Shown: piece by piece, positions 47,946 through 56,633 of the stretch | Numbering within the stretch: the stretch's first letter is position 1 | Layout: the number at the start of each line of letters is the position of its first letter | Origin: Capsaspora owczarzaki ATCC 30864 | Lineage: Eukaryota; Opisthokonta; Filasterea | Direction: 5' to 3' | Assembly: GCF_000151315.2 (NCBI RefSeq) | Contig: NW_011887306.1 | Span: 280,549 to 344,548, forward strand | Length of the DNA stretch: 64,000 bases | Made by a program: the position numbers and the translations under genes | Notes under the pieces: generated by a model | Told to the model about the DNA's origin: nothing | The model's input: the letters and a program-made list of their open reading frames with translations, nothing else | The model's database searches: none

Positions 47946-49904
47946 ATGCGTATCCTTCGTGGAGGAGCAGCAGCAGCAGCAGCAGCGTGGCGGGAAGTCG
48001 TGGCGCCACAATCACAGTCGCTGCAATCGCTCTCGCGCGCGCTCTCCTCGACCGTCAAGCGCCGCGCCGCCCCGCAGCCACTTCCAGCATCCACATCGGC
48101 AGTGCGCGCACTGTTTGACGCAACGACCGGGTCGTCGCACAGCAAGCAGCAGCAACAGCAGCAACAGCAACATTCGCGCAAGTCGTTTTGGCGCCAATCC
48201 AGCGCGGGCTTTCGCTCGTCCTCGACGGGGCAGCCGTGGTTCCGCCTGGGCGCCATGACGGCCATCGGGGGCGGCGCCATCGCCTCTGTCGTCCTGCTGA
48301 TTGGCGACGTGGTCTTCCCGCAGCCCATGCGGAGGGTCGTCCATGCGGTGCCGCCAGCCACGCCGAGCCATGCCGGTCCTCCAGCCAAGTCGAGCCAGGA
48401 CGCCAACGCTCGTCCACGATGCTCATCAGGACTGCCGCTGGACTTTGTCACCGAGGCGAAGCTGCTGCTTGGCGACGCCATCTCGTTTGACGACTCTGAG
48501 CCCGGGTCGCTCGTGCACGACCTGTCCTTCCATTCAGCGCCACCGCCCGCCGCAGTGGTCAGGGTCGTCTCTGCAGAGCAAGCCCGCACTGTTGTCCGGC
48601 TATGTGTGCAGTATGGCGTTCCAATCACGCCCGTGGGCGCTGGCACCTCGCTTGAAGGCCACACGCTGGCGAGCTGCGGAGGCATTGCGCTCGACATGTC
48701 GGGGCTCAACCGAGTCCTGTCCGTCCGGGTTGAGGACATGGATTGCACGGTCGAGCCAGGCGTGACATGGGAGGACTTGAACCACACACTCCGGCCGCTG
48801 GGTCTGTTTTTCCCGCCAGATCCCGGGCCGGGCGCAACCATCGGTGGCATGATCTCGACGCGGTGCTCGGGTCCCAACGCTGCCCGCTACGGCACCATCC
48901 GTGACAATGTCATCTCACTGGAGGCGATTGTGGCCACGTCGGACGATGCGCCTGTTGTTTGCACCGGGCAGCGCGCGCGCAAATCTTCCATGGGCTACGA
49001 TCTCACCCGGCTCTTCATTGGCGCCGAGGGCACGCTTGGCGTCGTCACGCAAGCCACGCTCAAGCTGCAACGCCTGCCTGCGGAAATCCGTGTCGGCATT
49101 TGCTCCTTCCCCTCCATCCGCGATGCTGCGGCCGCCTCTCAGGCCTTCACTGCCGCGGGTATTCAGCTCAACCGCTGCGAAATGCTCGACGACACGATGG
49201 TGCACGGCTTGATCACGCACCACTCGGGCTCGGCCGCCGTCGGCAGTCTCTTGAAGAAGGGCATTGAGAACTTTGCGACTCCTGCCGTCTTGTTGCTCGA
49301 GTACGCTGGCTCCAGTGCGACCATTGACGAGCAGCAGCGACGCGTTCGTGACTTGCTGTCGCACCACAGCGGTCGCGAGGTGGCCGCTGCACGAGACCCC
49401 GCGGAGTCGCAGCAGCTCTGGCAAGCCCGCAAGGACTGTCTGCTGGTTGCACAAGCCATGGATCCCAATCGGAGCGCGCTCATCACCGACGTGTGCGTCC
49501 CTCTGTCGCGCTTTCCCGAGGTGATTGGAGACACAAAGGCAGAAATCGCCGCTGCTGGATTGCTCGGCCCCATCGTTGCGCACGCTGGCGACGGCAATTT
49601 CCACGTTCTGCTCATGTTTGATTCTGAAAACGCGCAAGAAAAGGCTGCCGCTGAACGCATCAAGGAGTCCATTGTCATGCGCGCCCTCGCCGCCGACGGC
49701 ACCGCGTCTGGCGAGCACGGTTGTGGTATTGGCAAGCGGCCGTACCTCGCTCCAGAACTCGGGCCAGAAGCCGTGGCCATCATGCGTTCCATCAAGCGGT
49801 CTCTCGATCCCAAGTGGATTATGAATCCGGGCAAAATTTTGACAGTCGACGAGGCCAACACGGCCGCCTGGGGTTGTGCGCCACCAACGCATTCCTGTCA
49901 ATAA
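47946..49904 (+). CDS. LDHD: Mitochondrial D-lactate dehydrogenase (FAD-linked, LDHD/DLD type)
   Basis: Intronless, 652 residues. The N-terminal ~100 residues are Ala/Arg/Ser/Gln-rich (mitochondrial presequence), followed by a hydrophobic stretch near residues 100-120. The FAD-binding-4 domain includes ITPVGAGTSLEGHTLA, GPGATIGGMISTRCSGPNA, RYGTIRDNVI and FIGAEGTLGVVTQATLKL; the FAD-oxidase C domain includes NRSALITDVCVPLS, HAGDGNFHVLL and ASGEHGCGIGKRPYL. It oxidises D-lactate or related D-2-hydroxyacids to 2-oxoacids and passes electrons to cytochrome c or the quinone pool. It starts 120 bp after the phospholipase B-like gene, same strand; a T12 run lies about 75 bp upstream. Confidence 0.95.
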   Translation: MRILRGGAAAAAAAWREVVAPQSQSLQSLSRALSSTVKRRAAPQPLPASTSAVRALFDATTGSSHSKQQQQQQQQHSRKSFWRQSSAGFRSSSTGQPWFRLGAMTAIGGGAIASVVLLIGDVVFPQPMRRVVHAVPPATPSHAGPPAKSSQDANARPRCSSGLPLDFVTEAKLLLGDAISFDDSEPGSLVHDLSFHSAPPPAAVVRVVSAEQARTVVRLCVQYGVPITPVGAGTSLEGHTLASCGGIALDMSGLNRVLSVRVEDMDCTVEPGVTWEDLNHTLRPLGLFFPPDPGPGATIGGMISTRCSGPNAARYGTIRDNVISLEAIVATSDDAPVVCTGQRARKSSMGYDLTRLFIGAEGTLGVVTQATLKLQRLPAEIRVGICSFPSIRDAAAASQAFTAAGIQLNRCEMLDDTMVHGLITHHSGSAAVGSLLKKGIENFATPAVLLLEYAGSSATIDEQQRRVRDLLSHHSGREVAAARDPAESQQLWQARKDCLLVAQAMDPNRSALITDVCVPLSRFPEVIGDTKAEIAAAGLLGPIVAHAGDGNFHVLLMFDSENAQEKAAAERIKESIVMRALAADGTASGEHGCGIGKRPYLAPELGPEAVAIMRSIKRSLDPKWIMNPGKILTVDEANTAAWGCAPPTHSCQ

Positions 49905-50141
49905 CTGCCTTTTGGTTGGTTTGTTAATTTGTTTGTTGTACTTGTATCATTTTTTTTTGAAACCCATGTATGAATAAGACTCCCGATACCCACCTCACCT
50001 GCTTTGCTTTTTTGCAGTTCTTTCGAATCATTGCCTTCCAAAAAAAACACAGTTTACTGTTAAAACTACAAGTTTGTATGACACACACACGTACACAAAA
50101 AAAAAAAACCAAGAGATCCAACACCTCCCATGACCCTCTGA
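49905..50141. other. Convergent 3' spacer
   Basis: Lies between the stops of the D-lactate dehydrogenase (+) and ADCK2-like (-) genes. T-rich then A-rich; no gene seen. Confidence 0.5.
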
Positions 50142-52838
50142 TCAATCCATTAGATGGAACACAATACTTGGCTGCCCGAGGAGCTCGATATCACCCTTGA
50201 AGACAACCCAGCGCACGCCAGAGAAGGCACGGGCCATGTTGCGAATGGCACCGGCTTGGGTGTTGCTCAATTGACCCGCTGTGAGGCCGCGGTTGGCCTC
50301 AACCGCCTCGAGCATCGGGAGCGCCGCGTCCAGCAGATCAATTTCGGGATTGAGACATCTGCCAATGCCCTCCAAAACCATGATGCAGACGGCGAGCGAG
50401 ACAAAGTTGCTCTCAAGCTTGACGCCATACATGCAGACCAGCGAGAACATTTCAGAAAGGATGTCTGCAATGCGCACTTTGCCGAGCGCAAGGGTCTGCA
50501 CGCGCACGCGTGTTACGAGATTGTCGACAGAGCTGATAAACCCCTCACGATCGAGGTTTTCAGACTGGCCCCGCGCACGATCCACCATGAGCTCGCCGAC
50601 CGCCCGACCCTGGCCTCGAGCAACCGCCGTGAAGAGGTCGATAAAGTTGACACGGTCGACGGGGCTCAGTTCGGTGACGATGCCTGCGTCAATGAGCAGC
50701 ATCTGAACGTCCTTGGGTTTGGTTGGCTTGCCGTTGGGATAGGTCTCCTGGTACGGCTGGTAGGCGTGCTTTGCACCTGGGCGCAGGGAAAACGTAAAGC
50801 AGAGCGGGTCGTCGTCGTTGAGCACGCCAATGGGATTCTCCTCTTCGATAATCTCTGCCGTCTCTGCGTACTGGGTGGCAGACTGTACATTCACGTGAAG
50901 ATGCTGCGGGACAGTGTCCAACGTATCGTCGTTGAAGGGGACGTTGTGGAGCGACCGGCTGCTCGCCAGTGCCTCGGGGGAGAGCTGGGACGCCGGGAAT
51001 TGCATCTGTGCCAGCATGTTGCCAGGATGCAAATCGCCGTGGATGAAATTGTCCAAAATCATCATCTTGAGGAAGGCGCGCAGACCAAGCTCGCCGAGGT
51101 GGAGGTTGGCGGGATGGTCGTTGGCTCGAATGAAGCGATTGAGCGAGACGCCCGGCTCGTACGACTCGACCAGCATTCGCTCAGACGTCCACTCGGGAAA
51201 AACGGTGGGGAAGCGAATGCCGCGATAGTTGGCAAAGTTGCGGTTGAACTTGATCAGATTGGCGCCCTCGATGCGCAGGTCGAGCTGCCGGAGCATGAGC
51301 GACGAGAATTGCTCGACGCTTTCGACCAACGACATCCAGCGGAGTGGCGGGACGAGCGTTTCCATGGTCACCGCACAAGCGTATAGAATCAGCATGTCGC
51401 GCTCAATCTTTCGTTGGATGCCGGGGTGCAGCACCTTGAGCGCAACCACCGATCCGTCAGCCTTGAGGATGGCGCGATGCACCTGGGCCACGCAGCCAGA
51501 GCCGACGGGCTGGGGATCAATGTACGAGAAGGCATCTTCGACGGTTGCGTTGCGCTCGGCGAGCGCGGAGCGAATCACTTCTGCAGTTCGGGCAAAGCTG
51601 TGGGGTTGCGATCGGCCGTGCAGGCGCGACAACTGGGCGCACATGTCGGCCGGGAAGAGATCGCGACGCGAGCTTGCCCACTGGGCCAGCTTGATGAAAG
51701 TGGGTCCACACGACTCGATGGTGTGCACAAGCAGCGTCCACCACCACTGTTGCCACCCTGCGACATAGTACCTCGACGGCAGGAAGACGAGCGGAGCCAG
51801 AAAAACGACTGGCGCAAACCGGAAGGCAAGCTCAAAGATGCGCAGCGGAATGAGGATGCACTCGAGCAGGGTATCGTACAGTTTGCCAAAGAAGGTGCGC
51901 GGCTTTCTGGCGTGGCCGATCAATTCTGGCAGCGTGAGCTCTTGCGAGCCGATCGGCACGTCCTCCTGGTCGGCAAACGTCTGCTGCTCCTGGAGCCTGA
52001 GTTGGTCGAGCTTGGCTTCCCGGCGTGCACTGAGCAAGAGCGCGGCTGCGCTTGCCGCCGCAAACACGAGCAGTACGAGGTCCTTCCAGTCCTTTGAGGT
52101 GGTGCGATTCGAGGAGGACGACGTTGAAGCCGAGCTTTTGTTCGGGTTTGAGGATGACGAGCTTGATGCCACGGTACTAATAGTAGTGTATGTTGAGAAT
52201 GACCGGGTTGTCCTTGGTGTTGGTGTTGCTTGAGCATTGCATGTTGAGCTTGAGATCGGGTTGGTACATGAAGTAGAGAATGACCGGACTGAGCCTGTAG
52301 TCAAACTTGATGCCAGTCGAGTCTTGTTTGTCCATTGCAGTAATTCTAGTCCTACGAGTTCTTGTCCTACGAGTTCTTGTCCTGGTAGTGATGATGATGG
52401 TGGTGGTGGTTCGCCACAGCTTGAGATTGAAGCGGCCGACGAGTGCAACTTTGCAGCATTGAGGACGACGACGCCGTTGCGAGGACTGCACGTCGACTGA
52501 AGCAACGGCGATGACGATGACGATGATGAGGACGATGATGGCTTGCGTTGGAGTGAAGCAGTTGAGGACGAGGACGACCGAGCGAAGGCCACGCAGAGTG
52601 ATCGCCAAGACGAAGCCAGCGTAGCAGTAGCAGTAGCAGTAGCAGTCGTAGTCGCAGCAGGCAATCCAGACCACGATGAAGCGTTATTGGGATGATGATA
52701 GTGATGATAGTGACGCATTGAGACTGCTGCATTGGCGATGGACGAGGACGACGAGGACGAGGACGCCGGGATGCTCAATGCTGCTGATCTGCCCAGCACG
52801 CGCACGCCGCCACTCATCACTCGGCACAGGGAGGCCAT
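50142..52838 (-). CDS. ADCK2: ADCK2-like ABC1/UbiB atypical kinase
   Basis: Single exon, 898 residues from ATG at 52838. The upstream in-frame stretch to 52931 starts at a TTG directly before TTTCAG, which looks like a 5' UTR intron acceptor. A long Ser-rich, basic N-terminus is probably a mitochondrial presequence and linker. The UbiB core has SCGPTFIKLAQWASSR near residue 383 (the family's KxGQ, here KLAQ), VGSGCVAQVHRA (Ala-rich loop), VVALKVLHPG (ATP lysine), NFIHGDLHPGNMLAQ near 601 and LLIDAGIVTEL (DxG). UbiB proteins support coenzyme Q synthesis and mitochondrial lipid handling through ATPase-like activity. Repeated Ser codons and GTAGCA repeats occur near 52618-52665. Confidence 0.92.
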   Translation of the reverse strand: MASLCRVMSGGVRVLGRSAALSIPASSSSSSSSIANAAVSMRHYHHYHHPNNASSWSGLPAATTTATATATATLASSWRSLCVAFARSSSSSTASLQRKPSSSSSSSSSSPLLQSTCSPRNGVVVLNAAKLHSSAASISSCGEPPPPSSSLPGQELVGQELVGLELLQWTNKTRLASSLTTGSVRSFSTSCTNPISSSTCNAQATPTPRTTRSFSTYTTISTVASSSSSSNPNKSSASTSSSSNRTTSKDWKDLVLLVFAAASAAALLLSARREAKLDQLRLQEQQTFADQEDVPIGSQELTLPELIGHARKPRTFFGKLYDTLLECILIPLRIFELAFRFAPVVFLAPLVFLPSRYYVAGWQQWWWTLLVHTIESCGPTFIKLAQWASSRRDLFPADMCAQLSRLHGRSQPHSFARTAEVIRSALAERNATVEDAFSYIDPQPVGSGCVAQVHRAILKADGSVVALKVLHPGIQRKIERDMLILYACAVTMETLVPPLRWMSLVESVEQFSSLMLRQLDLRIEGANLIKFNRNFANYRGIRFPTVFPEWTSERMLVESYEPGVSLNRFIRANDHPANLHLGELGLRAFLKMMILDNFIHGDLHPGNMLAQMQFPASQLSPEALASSRSLHNVPFNDDTLDTVPQHLHVNVQSATQYAETAEIIEEENPIGVLNDDDPLCFTFSLRPGAKHAYQPYQETYPNGKPTKPKDVQMLLIDAGIVTELSPVDRVNFIDLFTAVARGQGRAVGELMVDRARGQSENLDREGFISSVDNLVTRVRVQTLALGKVRIADILSEMFSLVCMYGVKLESNFVSLAVCIMVLEGIGRCLNPEIDLLDAALPMLEAVEANRGLTAGQLSNTQAGAIRNMARAFSGVRWVVFKGDIELLGQPSIVFHLMD

Positions 52839-53239
52839 TGTTTGTTGGAGCCCAATGAATGAATTGAATGAATTGAACGAATGAATTGAATGAATTGGGG
52901 GACGATAGAGGTTTTGAGCCTGAAACAACAAAAGGACTGGACTGAATGACTGAGATGCAACAGAACAAAGGTCTGAACAATAAAGTTGGAGAAGTCAAAT
53001 ATACAGACAAAAACATAATGAGGTGGAAATGAAATGGGTCGGGCAGGGGTGGGGGGTGGGGGAGGGCAAAAGGAAGGAAAAAATCAGAGGCAACGCTGCT
53101 GAGATGCTCAGAATTGGAAGCAAGACAAGCAGGAAATGTCTCGAATGATACATCACAAGCGAACAATGCAATGGTTGATCTACACGACTACAAGAACCGA
53201 ACTAACCATGAATGCTCAAATCAGTCGTATTTCATAACA

Positions 53240-53400
53240 ATGGTGAGTGAACGTTCACCAATCCTATGAAATTGAAACCCGGCTTAAACGCTTTGTTTCC
53301 CCCATACCACTTTCTAACTAAATCGACCTTTTTTTGGTACCCTCTTCTTCATTCACAGCTGCCCTTGTCGCTGCTCAAGACAGCCCAGGCGCACCCGATG
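53240..53400 (+). CDS. LSM4: LSM4, first two exons (rest not visible)
   Basis: Exon 1 supplies only the initiator codon (ATG at 53240-53242, then GTGAGT). Exon 2 at 53359-53400 encodes LPLSLLKTAQAHPM and is followed by GTAATC. The join gives the strongly conserved LSM4 N-terminus MLPLSLLKTAQ-HPM. LSM4 is a subunit of the LSM1-7 mRNA-decay ring and the LSM2-8 ring that binds U6 snRNA. The next exon (expected LVELKNGETYNGHL-like) is not in 53401-53911, so the remainder probably lies in the assembly gap. It is divergent from the ADCK2-like gene, with a ~400-bp shared promoter. Confidence 0.85.
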
Positions 53401-53911
53401 GTAATCACAGCTCATTGACCCCCCCCCCCGTTCTACTCTCTGATAAAGCCAACCTGTGTTCCCCCCCGCTCGAGGCTGCCTTGCTTGTCTGTCTCTATGG
53501 CGCTCCATTGGAGATCTCGTTCTTTTGAGCCATTCCCGCCCCTTCCCCCTTCGTCGCTCAACCCTGGAGCCAAGTCACGAGTGGCTTGGAGTTGACGTCA
53601 ACAGCGTGCTTGTTCATTCGCGAGAGACGCGGACGCGGACGCGCCAAAAACGCTCCAAAAAGCAGGAGTGGACTTTGCATTGGGCTTCGTTGCGCCGTCG
53701 TCGTTTTGTAGCCAGCGGTCGGGGCTGCGTCAGTCACTCAAGCGGCATTTCGTGCAGATGTGGGGTTGGGGCGTGGCGTGAGTGTGCGGCGTTGGTGACC
53801 TGAGAGAGTGGGCGCCGGAGTCCAACCGAATGAGCGAACGAGCGATGACCTGTGGTTTGGCCTTGACGAGAAAGCGACATTGCAGAATCAACCAGTGCAG
53901 TATGCACATTG
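53401..53911. other. LSM4 intron or flank before gap
   Basis: Begins with the LSM4 intron 2 donor. It contains C runs near 53420-53430 and 53461-53467; no further exon is recognised before the gap. Confidence 0.45.
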
Positions 53912-54898
53912 NNNNNNNNNNNNNNNNNNNNNNNNNNNNNNNNNNNNNNNNNNNNNNNNNNNNNNNNNNNNNNNNNNNNNNNNNNNNNNNNNNNNNNNNN
54001 NNNNNNNNNNNNNNNNNNNNNNNNNNNNNNNNNNNNNNNNNNNNNNNNNNNNNNNNNNNNNNNNNNNNNNNNNNNNNNNNNNNNNNNNNNNNNNNNNNNN
54101 NNNNNNNNNNNNNNNNNNNNNNNNNNNNNNNNNNNNNNNNNNNNNNNNNNNNNNNNNNNNNNNNNNNNNNNNNNNNNNNNNNNNNNNNNNNNNNNNNNNN
54201 NNNNNNNNNNNNNNNNNNNNNNNNNNNNNNNNNNNNNNNNNNNNNNNNNNNNNNNNNNNNNNNNNNNNNNNNNNNNNNNNNNNNNNNNNNNNNNNNNNNN
54301 NNNNNNNNNNNNNNNNNNNNNNNNNNNNNNNNNNNNNNNNNNNNNNNNNNNNNNNNNNNNNNNNNNNNNNNNNNNNNNNNNNNNNNNNNNNNNNNNNNNN
54401 NNNNNNNNNNNNNNNNNNNNNNNNNNNNNNNNNNNNNNNNNNNNNNNNNNNNNNNNNNNNNNNNNNNNNNNNNNNNNNNNNNNNNNNNNNNNNNNNNNNN
54501 NNNNNNNNNNNNNNNNNNNNNNNNNNNNNNNNNNNNNNNNNNNNNNNNNNNNNNNNNNNNNNNNNNNNNNNNNNNNNNNNNNNNNNNNNNNNNNNNNNNN
54601 NNNNNNNNNNNNNNNNNNNNNNNNNNNNNNNNNNNNNNNNNNNNNNNNNNNNNNNNNNNNNNNNNNNNNNNNNNNNNNNNNNNNNNNNNNNNNNNNNNNN
54701 NNNNNNNNNNNNNNNNNNNNNNNNNNNNNNNNNNNNNNNNNNNNNNNNNNNNNNNNNNNNNNNNNNNNNNNNNNNNNNNNNNNNNNNNNNNNNNNNNNNN
54801 NNNNNNNNNNNNNNNNNNNNNNNNNNNNNNNNNNNNNNNNNNNNNNNNNNNNNNNNNNNNNNNNNNNNNNNNNNNNNNNNNNNNNNNNNNNNNNNNNN
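53912..54898. other. Assembly gap (987 N)
   Basis: Unknown bases. It probably hides the rest of LSM4 (+) and the 3' flank of the LRR gene (-). Confidence 1.
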
Positions 54899-54990
54899 CA
54901 ATCCACGCGATGTTGCGGGAAGGGTTGTACCCGAATGCATTGCGGTCACACAGAGATTTTTTACGGGTAGTGTTCGACATAGCCAACATA
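54899..54990 (-). other. Displaced 3' end of the LRR gene
   Basis: Read on the minus strand and continuing from the TA target, this flank would add VGYVEHYP and a TAA stop to the host frame after ESLY. It is now separated from the gene by the Tc1 element, and the stop used is in the transposon end. Confidence 0.7.
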
Positions 54991-55107
54991 CTATCCCGAT
55001 CATTAAATTTCGACCCCCCCCTCTTTTTTTCACTTTTTCGCCCTCCCTGGGACCTGTGTTGCTTTCCGTCTCGCCCCGCGGAATGTTCATTCATGGTACG
55101 GTGTACC
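54991..55107 (+). repeat. Left terminal inverted repeat of Tc1 element
   Basis: 117 bp, pairs with 56519-56633. It includes a C8 and T8 run and ends at GGTACGGTGTACC, itself a short palindrome-like motif. Confidence 0.93.
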
Positions 55108-55244
55108 GAACGTCTGATGAACACCGGGAGCGGGGGTTGTGAGTCATATCAGAGCAGCAGCGAGCAAAATAAAAAATATAAGGAAACTCAAAAAATTCAC
55201 TTTTCCCGCCCAAATTTTGGTTTGGGTTCAGTCTTTTTGTGCGC

Positions 55245-56354
55245 ATGACTCGCACACGCAGTCAGTCCACGTCCCGCGTGGCTCCCAGACAGCCCCCGGT
55301 ATGGCTGCGTCCAACTTCACCAAAAAGACCGCTGCCCGTGCTGGACAAGATGCCCAGGGAGGTCGTCCGCGGTCAAGTGCTCGCGTTGCGAAATGCTGGC
55401 CTCTCCTACAACAAGATCGCCACCCAGCTTCACCTCCCACGTTCTACAGTGATCAGCATCACCCAACGTTTCTCGGGAAGGGCGACGACGAGCGACAGCC
55501 CCCGCCCCGGTCGCCCCAGCAAGCTCAAGTCATTTCACCGCAACAACATTGTAGCACAGATCCTCCTCGATGAGTCCGACACCGCACCCGAAGTGGCCGC
55601 CACTATGCGCACATTGTCCAAAGTTCGTGTCTCTCCATGCACGATAAGAAGGGTGCTGCATGGTGCAGGACTTGTCAACGGAGCGAAGGTCAAAAAAGCC
55701 CTCTTGAAAGAGACACACAAAGAGCGACGCTTGGCCTTTGCACTCGCTCATCAGCATTGGACCGTCGATGACTGGCTGAGGGTCGTCTTCTCTGACGAGA
55801 CTGCTCTCTATCTCTGCAAGAACAACAACTGTGGACCGGTTGGCGAAACGTTGACCGATCGATGCGTGCAGGGCACGGTCAAGTTCGGCGGTGGCCATAT
55901 CAATGTTTGGGGCGCCATCTCTCGTTTCGGAATTTCGCTTTTCTGCGAGGTCGGCGACGTCATGAACGGCGACACCTACCTCTCAGTTTTGGAGAGCGAG
56001 TTGCTAGCAAGCATTCGCGTGTGGAACAACAAAAACGAGATGATTTTCATGCATGACAATGCCCCTTGTCACAAAAGAAAAGATGTGGCGAAGTGGTTCG
56101 AAACCAATCAGATCACCGTCCTGGACTGGCCTGCGAACTCTCCCGACCTCAACCCCATCGAAAATGCGTGGAACATGGTCAAGAACAAGATCTACCAGGA
56201 GAGGGAGATCAAGAGCAAGGCCGCGTTGTGGGAACGCTTCCAAGCGGTCTACGAAGAAGTGCTCACGCCAGAGGTCTGCCGCGATCTCATTTCATCGATG
56301 CCGCGCCGCATTCAAGCTGTGATAGATGCCAATGGTGGTTATACCAAGTACTGA
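55245..56354 (+). CDS. Tc1-type DD34E transposase
   Basis: 369 residues, uninterrupted. A helix-turn-helix lies at about residues 40-75 (GQVLALRNAGLSYNKIATQL), then a GRPSKL GRPR-like hook, a second helical DNA-binding region (TIRRVLHGAGLV), and the DDE catalytic core: VVFSDET, FMHDNAPCHK and the final glutamate in DLNPIENAWNMVK, about 34 residues after the second aspartate. Tc1 transposases cut and paste the element at TA sites. An in-frame GTG lies two codons upstream, but the ATG at 55245 is the natural start. No frameshift or stop is seen, so the element may be autonomous. Confidence 0.95.
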   Translation: MTRTRSQSTSRVAPRQPPVWLRPTSPKRPLPVLDKMPREVVRGQVLALRNAGLSYNKIATQLHLPRSTVISITQRFSGRATTSDSPRPGRPSKLKSFHRNNIVAQILLDESDTAPEVAATMRTLSKVRVSPCTIRRVLHGAGLVNGAKVKKALLKETHKERRLAFALAHQHWTVDDWLRVVFSDETALYLCKNNNCGPVGETLTDRCVQGTVKFGGGHINVWGAISRFGISLFCEVGDVMNGDTYLSVLESELLASIRVWNNKNEMIFMHDNAPCHKRKDVAKWFETNQITVLDWPANSPDLNPIENAWNMVKNKIYQEREIKSKAALWERFQAVYEEVLTPEVCRDLISSMPRRIQAVIDANGGYTKY

Positions 56355-56518
56355 AGTGGAGCGAAGGCGCTGCGACACGTTGTTTGTGTGCCATGTAATG
56401 CTTTGTGAAAATTGGGCAAAAAAGCCGCTCTTTTTCTGTTTTTTTGAGTTTTCATTTTTGTCTGTTCTCGCTTCGAATCTTAACTCCCAGCCCGCTGCTT
56501 CACTTCTAAAATGTGTCT

Positions 56519-56633
56519 GGTACACTGTACCATGAATGAACATTCCGCGGGCGAGACGGAAAGCAACACAGGTCCCAGGGAGGGCGAAAAAGTGAAAAAA
56601 AGAGGGGGGGTCGAAATTTAATGATCGGGATAG
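56519..56633 (-). repeat. Right terminal inverted repeat of Tc1 element
   Basis: 115 bp, the reverse complement of the left end apart from one substitution and small length differences in homopolymers. Confidence 0.93.

Larger units (their letters stand above)
54991..56633 (+). mobile_element. Tc1/mariner transposon, intact-looking
   Basis: Element of 1,643 bp bounded by TA duplications (54989-54990 and 56634-56635). Terminal inverted repeats are 54991-55107 and 56519-56633, beginning CTATCCCGATCATTAAATTT and differing only by one substitution and single-base length changes in G/C runs. The interior holds one transposase ORF. The near-identity of the ends and the open ORF indicate a recent insertion. 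It lies within the last codons of the minus-strand LRR gene. Confidence 0.95.

Noticed and set aside
53734-55248. ORFs of 350-490 codons spanning 53.7-55.2 kb
   Set aside because: They consist almost entirely of unknown bases in the assembly gap.
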